A stretch of DNA of 64,000 bases from Trachythela sp. YZ-2020 (taxonomy: Eukaryota > Cnidaria > Anthozoa > Malacalcyonacea > Clavulariidae): assembly GCA_016169945.1 (NCBI GenBank), contig JADLSH010000249.1, forward strand, positions 558,001 to 622,000. The letters are read 5' to 3'. The translations under genes were made by a program, and so were the position numbers. Shown here piece by piece: positions 34,647 through 62,226 of the stretch. The notes beneath the pieces were generated by a model that searched no databases, was not told where the DNA came from, and saw only the letters and a list, made by a program, of their open reading frames with translations. Positions within the stretch are counted from its first letter, which is position 1; every line of letters begins with the position of its first letter.

Positions 34647-37184
34647 TAGATTTTCGCTTACCTCAAAACTGGTCTGCAACAGGCTGTTTCATCTGTAAAA
34701 GAATCATCAGGCAGTTTACAAGTATCGAAAGAAATGATACTTGTAAACTGCCTGATGATTCTTTTACAGATGAAACAGCCTGTTGCAGACAAGTTTTGAG
34801 GTAAGCGAAAATCTATAATTTGCTCTAACTATATGTTGTCGAGCACTCTTTGCGTTTCGTAGACCTAAACCTACACGTATATATATATTATATAGATATA
34901 GTTTTTGCTGACCTCAAGGTATCCACTACAGCCTGTTTCACGCAATAAGCGATCATCAACTCATCAAGTATATATATATATATATATCGCAGGAATCAAA
35001 CTGTGGTGCCAAATGTTAAAGGCACATGCAATAACCACTGTGCAGCCAATGCATTTACTATTTGTTTACTTATAGCTTGTTCATTAGTTCTCAATGACCC
35101 TGCGCTCCCTAATATTTCCAGCCGCTCCAATTAATGAAACGCCAGTGGAGGAGGTAGCATTATGACCCAGTATACCTTCATAGCATCTTTTCCAAAGACA
35201 TAATCCCACACTTGTTTTTCAATTGTCCAATTCAGCAATAAACCCTAATAACAAATTCAAGTAAATCAAGATGGTGGTCAACCAACAGTTATCAGAATGA
35301 TAAAACATTGCCAGACTGGAAATTTTGAGGCTTAAGTTTGTTCATGTGCACAATCTCAGGAATCTCCTATGTGCATTTTGCAAACTTTGTAGGGCAAATA
35401 TTGCCATGTTGGTCGGGCAAAAACACATTCAAGGCATGTTGAGTAAGAACAAAAAGCCTTGAAGACCAGTTTGAAAAATTTGCTAATCTAATATACATCT
35501 TCTGACCATCAGAATTCGATAGAATCTTTCCCCAAAGTGCATAAAATGACGTTTCAGAGACTCTACATTTCAAAATTTTCTGGGGGAGCATGCCCCCATA
35601 CCCCCCTAATAACCTTGTGCCTTCAGCACTCGATACCTGTGTATTCCCCCCAGCGGCATACATTCATTATGTATTGACCACGCCCTTTCATTGGGCAAAA
35701 TAATCTACACCCCCCCAATGTTTAGACCCAAGTTATGCCCCTAACATTATTTGTTGATTATTTTCATTATACAAAGTGGCTATTCGTATGGCACCCATAT
35801 CACAAAATCAGTTTGCTATTCGTACGGCATCGCAACGCACATGCGTATTAAAACAAACTAAAAATAACATGATCTGAAACTCTACACTTGATAAAAACAT
35901 AGTGTGCATGGTTATAGGTCCGACACCAGACCTTTAAGCTCTACGGTTATAGATCCGACATTTCATTACTTTATACAGTCCGGTTGTAAAAAGTAAAATT
36001 TAGGAATGGCTTCCCTAACACACAATATGAAAGAAAAGAAAAAAGAGAGCATGAATATTCTACAATTTGGCCAATAATGTCGGATCTATAACCGTAGAAC
36101 TAAACGTCCAGTGTCGGACCTATAATCACAGCGTTTCGGTTTTAAATAGTTTAATAGCTAAGGTAAGGTTATGACTATTTTCTTTGCTTATAATTTGCCT
36201 GTAAATTTCACTATGCCCATAGGCGTACGGGCCCAAATTTTTAGGGGGGGAAGAGAACATTTTCCCCAACTAGCACTGAAAATGTCCCACTTTTAATTCA
36301 ACATTACTCCACCACCCCTCCCCCCCCCAATATAAGTTCCTAGTTGTTCAATAACACTTTTATTTCCAAATTACTTTTCCATTTATTTCCCCCCCTTTTC
36401 CAACTTGTCGACCTTTCAGTTTTTCTGGGGGGGGCAGTCTGCCCCCCTGCCCCCCGCCTCGTACGCCTATGACGTACGAATAGCAAACTGATTTTGGGAT
36501 ATGGGTGGGATATGGGTGGGATATGGGTGGGATATGGGTGGGATATGGGTGGGATATGGGTGGGATATGGGTGGGATATGGGTGGGATATGGGTGGCATA
36601 CGAATAGCCACTTCGTTCATTATATTAAAAAATACAGAAAACATATAGTAGTCTTGTATTTGGAGGCAAATTGAGGCATGGAATTTGCTTGTTTCTGTAA
36701 GTAGATCAACATTTCTGAAGATTACCACTTCTGCTGCCCCATAACGCTTACTGAAACCCACAAATATGGGCATAATGTATAAGCCATAAACTATGCTACA
36801 GTGCTACACACAACCCTACTTATAAAATCCATTAATCAAGCCCTATAATTCGCAGTCCTTGTCTTTTATACGCTCTTTTCCAACCCTTAATTATAAACCA
36901 TCACCTTTTGAAACGGCAGGAGAAAAAATAGCCCCGAATAATCTTTGCATTCATCAATTTGGTCCCCAACAAACACTTTACGTCGTTCACTCTTCACCTT
37001 AAACACGCTATTTGGAATGACCCTATAACCCAAAAAATACATGTATATGAAACAAAACTTCGCAAGGGGATAGAATATAATGCATTTTAGCAAACGAGAT
37101 AGTTTACCTTGGAGTTTCGGTATCATTAAAGCCGATTCTTATCGATGAAGCGCCATTGTCAACTACAAGCCTTTTTGTCGCCAT
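17892..37184 (-). CDS. ACTR6: Actin-related protein 6
   Basis: ARP6 is a nuclear actin-fold subunit of SWR1/SRCAP remodellers, which load H2A.Z. Sixteen exons: 37108-37184, 36905-37022, 35176-35244, 33420-33482, 33014-33074, 30628-30766, 28453-28509, 27965-28004, 27782-27840, 27585-27663, 21297-21344, 20853-20916, 20615-20674, 20433-20508, 18355-18417, 17892-18030. Phases fit throughout: 1212 nt, 403 residues (human about 396). Motifs: V-V-D-N-G-A (phosphate loop), Q-I-D-E-C-K-D-Y-S-G-L-F, V-D-C-G-Y-S-F-T-H-I-V-P, V-G-G-K-L-L-T-N-H, E-R-F-A-V-P-E, L-T-G-G-S-C-L-F-P-G-F, and T-Y-A-W-H-G-G-K-L near the end. The exon at 21297 is least conserved but fits phase and splice sites. Intron 10 (about 6.2 kb) is almost wholly the minisatellite at 21665-27447. 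Confidence 0.95.
18045..18262. repeat. Tandem repeat, GCTGCCGTGGTTTGTGTCTG units
   Basis: About 2.5 units of roughly 85 bp: a GCTGCCGTGGTTTGTGTCT segment, a CTACCTGAAAAAGATATATC segment, and CAAACGTGGTGGTCCAGTGT. It fills the last ACTR6 intron. A reverse-oriented three-unit array of the same repeat is at 50010-50270, and single pieces are near 10175 and 58335-58415. Confidence 0.7.
18601..20159. mobile_element. hAT-type element with 8-bp TSD
   Basis: The inverted termini CGAGGGGTGAATCACTTAAA and TTTAAGTGATTCACCCCTCG are flanked by the direct repeat GTTCTCAT (18593-18600 and 20160-20167). The sub-terminal GACTTTCGGACTTT runs are also inverted. No transposase is present. The element sits inside a foldback MITE (arms 18495-18600 and 20160-20205) and itself contains the 19230-19825 element. 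It lies in ACTR6 intron 14. Confidence 0.88.
19230..19825. mobile_element. Nested non-autonomous hAT, 596 bp
   Basis: It starts CAGTGTTGTAAA and ends TTTACAACACTG, with a perfect 8-bp target duplication ATAAATTA (19222-19229 and 19826-19833). The interior is rich in AAAGTAATTAGTAATT-type runs and encodes no protein. The CAGTG terminus and 8-bp duplication are typical of hAT elements. A truncated relative is at 7960-8230. Confidence 0.92.
20255..20408. mobile_element. Foldback MITE, CAGTAGCGTAGCCAGCC
   Basis: The arms CAGTAGCGTAGCCAGCC and GGCTGGCTACGCCACTG continue into GTCCCGCTATGCAAATTT and its complement. The partly matching flank ACAAT suggests an imperfect target duplication. It lies in ACTR6 intron 14, close to exon 14. 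Confidence 0.75.
20951..21146. mobile_element. Foldback MITE, GTCGTGGCAATAGAAG
   Basis: The inverted arms GTCGTGGCAATAGAAGCGTT and AACACTTCTATTGCCACGAC enclose looser inverted pieces (AGTTCCTAACTTCCTGTTTG / CAAACAGAAAGTTAGCAACT). It lies in the ACTR6 intron between exons 11 and 12. Confidence 0.75.
21437..21543. repeat. Long hairpin with GC-rich head
   Basis: ACAGTTATTCTACGAACTCG and its near complement close a stem that continues through TCGTATATGA..GATAGCCGAC and GTCGGCTATC..TCATATACGA. The loop is GAGGCGCGATAGCGCCAA. It lies between ACTR6 exon 11 and the minisatellite. It is either a small foldback transposon or a structured intronic element. Confidence 0.7.
21665..27447. repeat. 5.8-kb minisatellite in ACTR6 intron 10
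   Basis: Roughly 250-280 tandem units of about 18-26 bp run through the block, built on TCCAATTTTCAAATCGAC followed by a variable run of C or TTC. The C-run varies between units. Three sequence variants occur at the junction (AAATCGAC, AAAACGAC, CAATTGAC) and are not randomly ordered. Both edges (21665-22840 and 27340-27447) have longer C-runs than the centre. On the transcribed strand it reads as G-runs separated by TCGATTTGAAAATTGG. Long open frames on both strands arise from units whose lengths are multiples of three and are not genes. Confidence 0.97.
28072..28440. mobile_element. Long-arm foldback element beside a splice donor
   Basis: An arm of about 170 bp starting ATGGACCATTCCCCTATTA is repeated in reverse (ending TAATAGGGGAATGGTCCAT), with a junction near 28250 (ACCACTTTTTAAAAGTGGT). 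Both arms contain GGAAATTGTATCAGTACAGC. Its edge is 12 bp from the ACTR6 exon 7 donor at 28453. Confidence 0.85.
29383..29933. mobile_element. TIR element GTTAACGACCCCC, 551 bp
   Basis: The terminal inverts GTTAACGACCCCC and GGGGGTCGTTAAC continue, imperfectly, into GGGAGTCGT / ACGACCCCA. The interior has a modest open frame (29474-29740) with an acceptor-like TTCTTCTTCCAG, but I recognise no protein. It borders the LINE remnant at 29937-30430. Confidence 0.7.
29937..30430 (-). pseudogene. LINE 3' remnant (reverse transcriptase tail)
   Basis: The minus strand encodes a decayed C-terminus typical of CR1/L2-like non-LTR retrotransposons, including L-W-N-A-L-P-S-D-L near 29960. Stops and frameshifts are frequent upstream. 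It lies in an ACTR6 intron. Confidence 0.6.
30847..31090. mobile_element. TIR element GGGGCCGGTTGTACGAAG
   Basis: The arms GGGGCCGGTTGTACGAAG and CTTCGTACAACCGGCCCC continue into CGTTTA/TAAACG and GGTGGATAA/TTATCCACC-like pieces. The element is 244 bp and non-coding, in an ACTR6 intron. Confidence 0.85.
31345..31690 (-). pseudogene. LINE 3' remnant
   Basis: Minus-strand translation gives a reverse-transcriptase tail with L-F-N-S-L-P-A and a downstream V-N-L-D-S-F-T segment, the usual end of CR1/L2-like ORF2. The 5' part is missing. Confidence 0.6.
32450..32822 (+). mobile_element. tRNA-derived SINE with (TTAC)n tail
   Basis: The A-box region GGTGGCGCAATCGTCAGAGC and B-box GGGTTCAAGTCCC mark the tRNA-like head. 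About 230 bp of SINE body follows (TCTCCGGGTACTCC, GGTTGGGTTTAACCCCTAAC, GATGGCGAGCAAAAGGTGGC). A TTACTTACTTGCTTACTTAC tail ends it. A second copy lies inverted at 54895-55262. Confidence 0.85.
33820..33856 (+). ncRNA. Hammerhead-like core, stem I incomplete
   Basis: CTGATGA, a short stem II and GAAA, ACAG/CTGT stem III and GCAG are identical to the ribozyme at 34748-34788. The 5' arm of stem I is replaced by TATATGT, so the copy is broken at the stem I boundary. The downstream repeat (GAGGTAAGCGAAAATCTATA, GAGCACTCTTTGCGTTTCGT) is shared. Confidence 0.55.
34080..34650. repeat. (TA)n tracts around the ribozyme repeats
   Basis: TA dinucleotide runs lie near 34092-34136, 34353-34365 and 34618-34646, marking the edges of inserted repeat copies. 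More occur at 33805-33818 and 34969-34987. Confidence 0.8.
34144..34187 (-). ncRNA. Hammerhead ribozyme, CTGACGA type
   Basis: Read on the minus strand: stem I CTGTA/TGCAG (one G-T wobble), core CTGACGA, stem II GCCGT-TGA-ACGGC, core GAAA, stem III ACAT-GC-ATGT, and C at the cleavage position. All hammerhead invariant residues (C-U-G-A-N-G-A and G-A-A-A) are present. The repeat around it (34140-34335) is shared with 5945-6135. Such ribozymes are known in retrozymes and Penelope-like elements of animals; which carrier this is cannot be told from this copy. Confidence 0.78.
34674..34714 (-). ncRNA. Hammerhead ribozyme, left half of palindrome
   Basis: This is the exact reverse complement of the copy at 34748-34788: stem I CTGC/GCAG, core CTGATGA, a 3-bp stem II after one mismatch (TCT/AGA), GAAA, and stem III ACAG-C-CTGT with a one-base loop. 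The two copies are head to head, 33 bp apart, within a palindrome of about 170 bp. Confidence 0.68.
34748..34788 (+). ncRNA. Hammerhead ribozyme, right half of palindrome
   Basis: Stem I CTGC (34748-34751) pairs with GCAG (34785-34788). The core CTGATGA is at 34752-34758. Stem II is TCT/AGA with a 5-nt loop. GAAA is at 34772-34775. Stem III is ACAG/CTGT with loop C. T at 34784 is in the cleavage position. The very small stem III resembles the minimal hammerheads described in Penelope-like elements. No reverse transcriptase of that type is in the window. Confidence 0.7.
35774..36613. mobile_element. TIR element with two nested MITEs and a minisatellite
   Basis: Outer termini AAGTGGCTATTCGTATG and CATACGAATAGCCACTT, with a second inverted pair (AATCAGTTTGCTATTCGTAC / GTACGAATAGCAAACTGATT). 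Inside lie a foldback at 35911-36127 (TTATAGGTCCGACACC / GTGTCGGACCTATAA) and a GC-rich foldback at 36219-36471 (CATAGGCGTACGGGC-type ends). About nine units of GGATATGGGTG occupy 36497-36594. It lies in an ACTR6 intron. Confidence 0.8.
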
Positions 37185-38400
37185 ATTGGATAAGTGGTAC
37201 TTTTCCAGCGGTACAGCAAGAAATGCAGGTAGTTACCTTATTTAACCCCAATTATAATGTATCATATAATTTAAACTGTAAGCGTTTATCAGAGGAGATA
37301 TATGCTCATGTTACGCGCGCAATAGAGTTAAGGCTGATTTCCATTCAGTGAAAAATGTCGCGCGATCGACCTTTTGCGATCGTTTTCTTTTGAAATATGA
37401 GCCCTCGACTGGAACGGATCCGAGCAAGCAAATAAACTACATTTTTCAATCATATTTATTTGCCACCAAATACAAAACTACTACAGGAGGAAACCTAAAC
37501 TAAACCAACTTTGTATATACTGGATAGCTCTATCAGTTCTATTAAACTGTTCTTCCTGGAGGTCCAGTAAGGTCCATCTATCATTAATCCTGTGTTACTA
37601 CAGGAGGTAACCTAAACTAAACTAACTTTATTTATTCTGGATAGCTCTATCAGTTCCAAACTGTTCTTCCTAGACGTCCAGCAGGTCATCTCATTGGTCC
37701 AGTGTTACTAGAGTATAGACCGGAGAAAACCTGCGGTGTTCGGTAGACGTCAAACTGGAAGCACTTTTCTCCTATACAACTGAGACAAAAGGGGACAACT
37801 GCATCATTGTAATGTAAATACCAGGTAGTTCGTCCTTAATTGAAAAAAACTTTGTTTAATTAAAAAGATATTAAAATAATTTCATTTCTTCCAATTATTA
37901 GCTTTTGCTCACGCAATGTAAATAGTCAATCGATTTTTGAGTGCTCTAGCACTTTGAACAATTTTCATTCCTGATTGCTTATCTTGCAATGTTAGTCCTT
38001 TCTAGTTCCATAGCCGTCTATTTAAAGTGTTTTAAACCATTTTCCAAGTGCAAAACACGCGAAAACAAGTATGTTTTGTGTCTTGTCGCAATCTCGGGCT
38101 TGAAAATTGAGGCGCTACTTCGGCAGGTCATGTGGCAACCTAAATTAATCGTTTTCTCACGGCAAATATTCGATTCGTTTTGAGTTAACAGTTGTTAATC
38201 TTGTCCTGTGTTCACACGCTTTCTTTGGGCAAATATTTTCATTTAATAATCGCTGTCGGGCTATAGGCTAGCGGCATATATACTTGCTTGGAGCAGCGTT
38301 AATTTAATTTCATCTTCGAGTTTGCTAGTGCTATCTATTTGTTTCGAAACATTTTTACAGATTTTTTTTAATATATTCGCTGTTGGGTCTGCTACTTTGC
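37185..38400. other. Intergenic: SINE tails, possible ASCL promoter
   Basis: Between the ACTR6 start and the bHLH gene. Two minus-oriented SINE tails lie at about 37495-37600 and 37610-37715. A TATA-like CATATATACTTG is near 38275, about 210 bp before the bHLH ATG; it may be a core promoter, but there is no transcript evidence. Confidence 0.4.
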
Positions 38401-38488
38401 TATAGATATAATATATTTGCTTTGGGGATTTGCAACACTTTGTTTTTGGAAACCGTGCATTTCAACAGCAAAGGTTTACAAGAAAACG

Positions 38489-39073
38489 ATGGACAACTCG
38501 CAGCAGCCAAGTTTCAATGCGGGAAGATACGTTTTTAGTTCAGAAAAGGTTGCAGCAGAAACGCAGGGAATATATCCAAATGTTACGTTTTCCACCGAAG
38601 CCTCGGCCGTAACAAAACGCAACGAAAGGGAAAGGAACCGAGTTCGCCTTGTAAATGAAGGTTTTACGTGCCTACGACAAAAAATTCCATTCGCACACGG
38701 AAAGAAACGGCTTTCGAAAGTCGAAACGCTTCGATATGCCGTGGATTACATTAAACATTTGCAGGCTGTTATTCAGGAGCACGACGAGCGGTTTTCGGGC
38801 GATGCTATCGAAAGGCAAGAAAGGAAAACAATGCTACGTTTGCAGGGACATAACGATCGGGTTTCAAGCGATGTTATCGATCGAGTTTCGGACAATTTTA
38901 TCGAAATGCAGGAATCGGGAAGAAAAGCAATGTTAAGGTTGATGTCTACGCGTGCGCAGGAAAGATGGAAGCTGTTAACCGACAATGGGCGAAAGCTTGG
39001 AAATGCGCATTCTCAGCCGACGTTACATCATCTTATACGCGAAGAAAATACGGGGGGTGATGTGATAGAGTAA
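38489..39073 (+). CDS. Achaete-scute-like bHLH transcription factor
   Basis: A single-exon gene of 194 residues from ATG 38489; an in-frame ATG at 38417 would add 24 hydrophobic, cysteine-containing residues and is less likely. The bHLH domain runs from about residue 42 to 100. Its basic region is [14 protein letters not shown], then helix 1 with G-F-x-x-L-R, and helix 2 with [26 protein letters not shown] and S-K-V-E-T-L-R are the achaete-scute signature. The family dimerises with E proteins, binds E-boxes and drives neural fate, including neurons and stinging cells in cnidarians. The region after the domain has two similar blocks ending in M-L-R-L. It converges with KAT6, 304 bp between stops. 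Confidence 0.86.
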   Translation: MDNSQQPSFNAGRYVFSSEKVAAETQGIYPNVTFSTEASAVTKRNERERNRVRLVNEGFTCLRQKIPFAHGKKRLSKVETLRYAVDYIKHLQAVIQEHDERFSGDAIERQERKTMLRLQGHNDRVSSDVIDRVSDNFIEMQESGRKAMLRLMSTRAQERWKLLTDNGRKLGNAHSQPTLHHLIREENTGGDVIE

Positions 39074-39377
39074 AATTTCCGGGGGGCGGGGGGTTGACGA
39101 GAGAAAGAATAAGCAAGTATAAGACGTGTTGAGTTGTTATATATAAAAACATACATGAAATTCAATGTCATATAGATGCAAATTGATAACTTTGTGTGTT
39201 AAAAACATCTTTCAATAACAAGCGATGTATTGGCGTGTTGCCATCTGTGATATCTACTCTATGAATGCTTAACGTTTAGGATAAATATTTCATTTTTACA
39301 ATATAACAAAAGTGGCAGAATCCAGAATATGGTCTATGACTGCACTAGGACATGTTGACGAAGCTTACTTGATTGCT

Positions 39378-59152
<19,775 letters not shown>

Positions 59153-59204
59153 GTTTTAATGGACACCTTAAATTTGACAAAACATGTTGGAGGGAAAATC
59201 TGTC

Positions 59205-59373
59205 TTAAAGTATGTTTACACGCTCCAATTTGTCAGGCCGATTTTAGGTTTCGCTGAAGGATGATGAATATTTTCAGTTGGTGAAGTCGTCAGATGACGT
59301 TTGCTATGTATTCTTCTATCATTAATGTCCATCTGAAATCGGCCGACAAATCACAGTGTGTAAACATACCTTT
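59205..59373. mobile_element. Foldback MITE, second GTCGGGCC-family copy
   Basis: Same family as 48988-49164 (TTTACACGCTCC..TTGTCAGGCCGATTTTAGG). It lies just upstream of the KAT6 ATG and abuts the next element. Confidence 0.8.
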
Positions 59374-59791
59374 AGGCCAATTAAAATTTTTTTTTAGTTT
59401 TTCATCAGATTTTTTGAAAAACATGGGGCGGGCGGGCGGATTTTTATTTTTTTTATTATTTATTTTTTAATAGCGTAAGTAGTATATTTCTCCTTTTAAA
59501 AACGGGAAAAGTTTCACACATTTTGTCTGCGCAAGAAATAGTCACAGTTAAGAGCCATTTTAACTTCGACGCCTAAACGGAACTCGTACGCCTATCCAGG
59601 GCTTCAAGACTTGTGTGCCTCTTCGTAGTTGCACGACAACGAAAGGCATATTGAAACACAATGGCCGCCAACGTTCGGTTTCCGACTACTTCCGACTAAT
59701 TCCGATTTAATAATAAAAAAAGAGTTTCGGGCAGCCAATTTTTCAGGGGCGGGCGGAATGAAAAACTAAAAAAAAAATTTAATTGGCCTTA
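59374..59791. mobile_element. TIR element, GGCCAATTAAAATTTTTTT
   Basis: The ends AGGCCAATTAAAATTTTTTT and AAAAAAATTTAATTGGCCTT, then AGTTTTTCAT/ATGAAAAACT and GGGGCGGGCGG inner repeats. Non-coding. Confidence 0.8.
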
Positions 59792-60520
59792 GTGTAAACA
59801 CAAGATGATATATCCAGATGAACTAGCATAGCACAGTCTATACTGGCAATGGATCTCGGACCAAATCATACCTGATAATTTGTCTGTTTCATGCAGTATT
59901 TACACATGTAGAGAGATCATCTGTCAAGACAAACTACACACACAAGCTCATCTGTGTATTTGAACTACACCAATAGTTTGCCTTGACGGATGATTTGCCA
60001 TGTTTACTGTTTCTAAATTTAACTTATTAACTATTTAACTATAAGTATTAACAAGAAAATCATGCAAATGTTATTTTAAATGGGCTGTATTTATATGGGA
60101 TTGATTTGCAGATATGGTTAATTTGCAATGATCTTGCGATCACAAAATAACAAGGGCAAAAACTTGGGGAATCGGTCACAAACAATCAGCCTGCTCCAGT
60201 TCTCCCATTTTCAAATCGCCATATTTTCGCATATATTCATACAATACTGGCCAATAAAGCTTTATAAATAACTTAAATATATACAGTACAATACCTTGAA
60301 TTCCGATCTTCTTTAAAACATCACAAAAGGCTCGATCGCAGCCCAAAAACATGAAATTATTTTTTCAAATTCAAATCTTTTTATGAGCACGCCATCGCCA
60401 TATTGAAAACAATAACATGAGCCCGCAAATGACATGGTATTCAAGGGTACTTCATTGTACTTCATATAATTTCAATTGCGATTTATGCTAATGTGAGCAA
60501 ATCGGCTAACTTCTTGATCT
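59792..60520. other. Intergenic, no gene seen
   Basis: AT-rich sequence with a short inverted pair near 59905-60000 (GATCATCTGTCAAGACAAAC / TTTGCCTTGACGGATGATTT). No exon or RNA gene recognised. Confidence 0.4.
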
Positions 60521-60695
60521 AAAGGTGCGTTCACACGTTGCGATTTGTCGGGCCGATTTCAGATGCACGTTAATGATATTTGAAAAATACGTGGCAAACG
60601 TCACCTGGTGACATCATCAACTGAAAATATTCGTCATTAACATTCAGCAAAACCTAAAATCGGCCCGACAAATCGCTGTGTGTGAACGTACCCTT
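60521..60695. mobile_element. Foldback MITE, third GTCGGGCC-family copy
   Basis: The arms AAAGGTGCGTTCACACG..GATTTGTCGGGCCGATTT and their complement ending GTGTGTGAACGTACCCTT. This is the best-preserved of the three copies. Confidence 0.85.
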
Positions 60696-60787
60696 ACATC
60701 TTGGGCACCTGCCACCATCTCACTTGACAGAACTGTTTTTCGTTGTCGGAAATTTCGAGCGAAAACATACCATATTTAAGACCTTAC

Positions 60788-60860
60788 CGTTGGCAGGAAT
60801 CGAACTGCGGCCCTGCGATTCCAGTGCAGCGCTCAGACCACTGAACTACAGAGTCCAGTT
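60788..60860 (-). mobile_element. tRNA-like SINE head
   Basis: The minus strand reads GACTCTGTAGTTCAGTGGTC then GTTCGATTCCTGCC, an A-box and B-box spaced like a tRNA promoter. It is a relative of 13290-13390. It does not fold as a full tRNA by eye, so it is called a SINE head. Confidence 0.55.
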
Positions 60861-61382
60861 ACCAAGAGCTAACCACAGCTTTATGTACATATATTAGGGC
60901 GGTTCGATTCCTACCAGGGCCTATTGATTTGTAAAAACTTGGTACAAAATATACACTGGAAACAGTACACATTTAAAACTTTGTATTTACAATTCCACAT
61001 TTATCATAATATTTACATCAAATATTTTTAATAAATTTACATCAAATATTTCCTGACATCAAATAGACTACACATTTCCTTTTAAATGTAAAATACGAAA
61101 ACTTAAAGGAAGGCAATTTCCAAGTTCTAAGTTGTAAGACGGTAATTAATTACGAATCTTCAATGGAAATTTAAAGGTGATATGTCAGTAATAACAAATA
61201 AAAAGTTGACGAATCTATAGCAGTTCTAAAATTTTTTCAATATTATTGATAGAAAAGCAGAAATATTAAATATATTTCGTGTTCAGAACAGTGCCAGTTT
61301 ACAAAATGAAAATTCTCGTTTCAGATTTTGAGGAACAATTAGTCATTAATTACCAAGAGATAAAAAGCTGGGAAAAGCCTTA

Positions 61383-61655
61383 AACTAACTCTATTTCCAC
61401 TGGACAGCTCTATCAGTCCTTAACGGTTCCCCCCAGAGGTCCAGTAAGGTTCATCTCTTATTGGTCCAGTGTTACTACAAGAGGAAAGTGGAGTATCTGG
61501 AGAACAGACTTGTGGTGTGTTTGGTAGACTCAAACTGCAAGTACTCTTCTCACATGTGAAATTATAATCAGACAACTGCATATTGCAGGAATCAAACCTT
61601 GGTAACAAAGGTGAAAGACACATGCACTAACGACTGTGCCACCAACACCATTTTT
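61383..61655 (-). mobile_element. Full-length tRNA-derived SINE
   Basis: Minus-strand copy of the family at 40850-41120: head near 61580-61655 (AGTCGTTAGTGCATG, B-box AGGTTTGATTCCTGC), body with GTTTGAGTCTACCAAACACA, and one tail unit ending at CCAGTGGAAATAGAGTTAGT. Confidence 0.8.
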
Positions 61656-62226
61656 ATCTCAAGGTAAATTGTATTATTTTTATCATTACCGATTTTTGCA
61701 TTTACAACAAAAACAAATTTGACCATATCACTTTTTTATCTTTAACTTTATAACGTATCTTTTAAGTGCATGTTCTTTTAATTGTACTGTTTAAATTATT
61801 TGCTTCGCCGATCGAAACAACTTTAATGGTTTCTATTTATCTTAAGGCTATTCTTTAATTTTATTGTTTAATTATTTTATTAAGTTCCTTGCGCAAACGA
61901 TCAAAAAATAGAAGGATCGCTCGTTTTTGGAAACGGACAAATGAATTTCCGCTACTGCAAGTACATATCCATCTAACAAAAAGGCGTATTGCAGACATGC
62001 TCCAACTCGAACTTAAACCCTTAAGCTCCCAACTGATTTCATGTTTCCTTCATTCGGATGTGAGTGGGTTAGAAGAAGAGAGGTTGCCCTATAGGATAGT
62101 TACAACCATCCTAATGGAGTACTGGACTTTAACAAAAATAATAATAGAAAATAAAAGGAAAAGAAAGGATGGAAAACAAGAATCCACGCAGCAGATCGCG
62201 AGTTATCGTTTCATCCATCTCTGAAA

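Noticed and set aside
60788..60860. A functional tRNA gene
   Set aside because: A- and B-box-like motifs are present, but no convincing acceptor stem or anticodon arm can be drawn, and relatives are SINE fragments.
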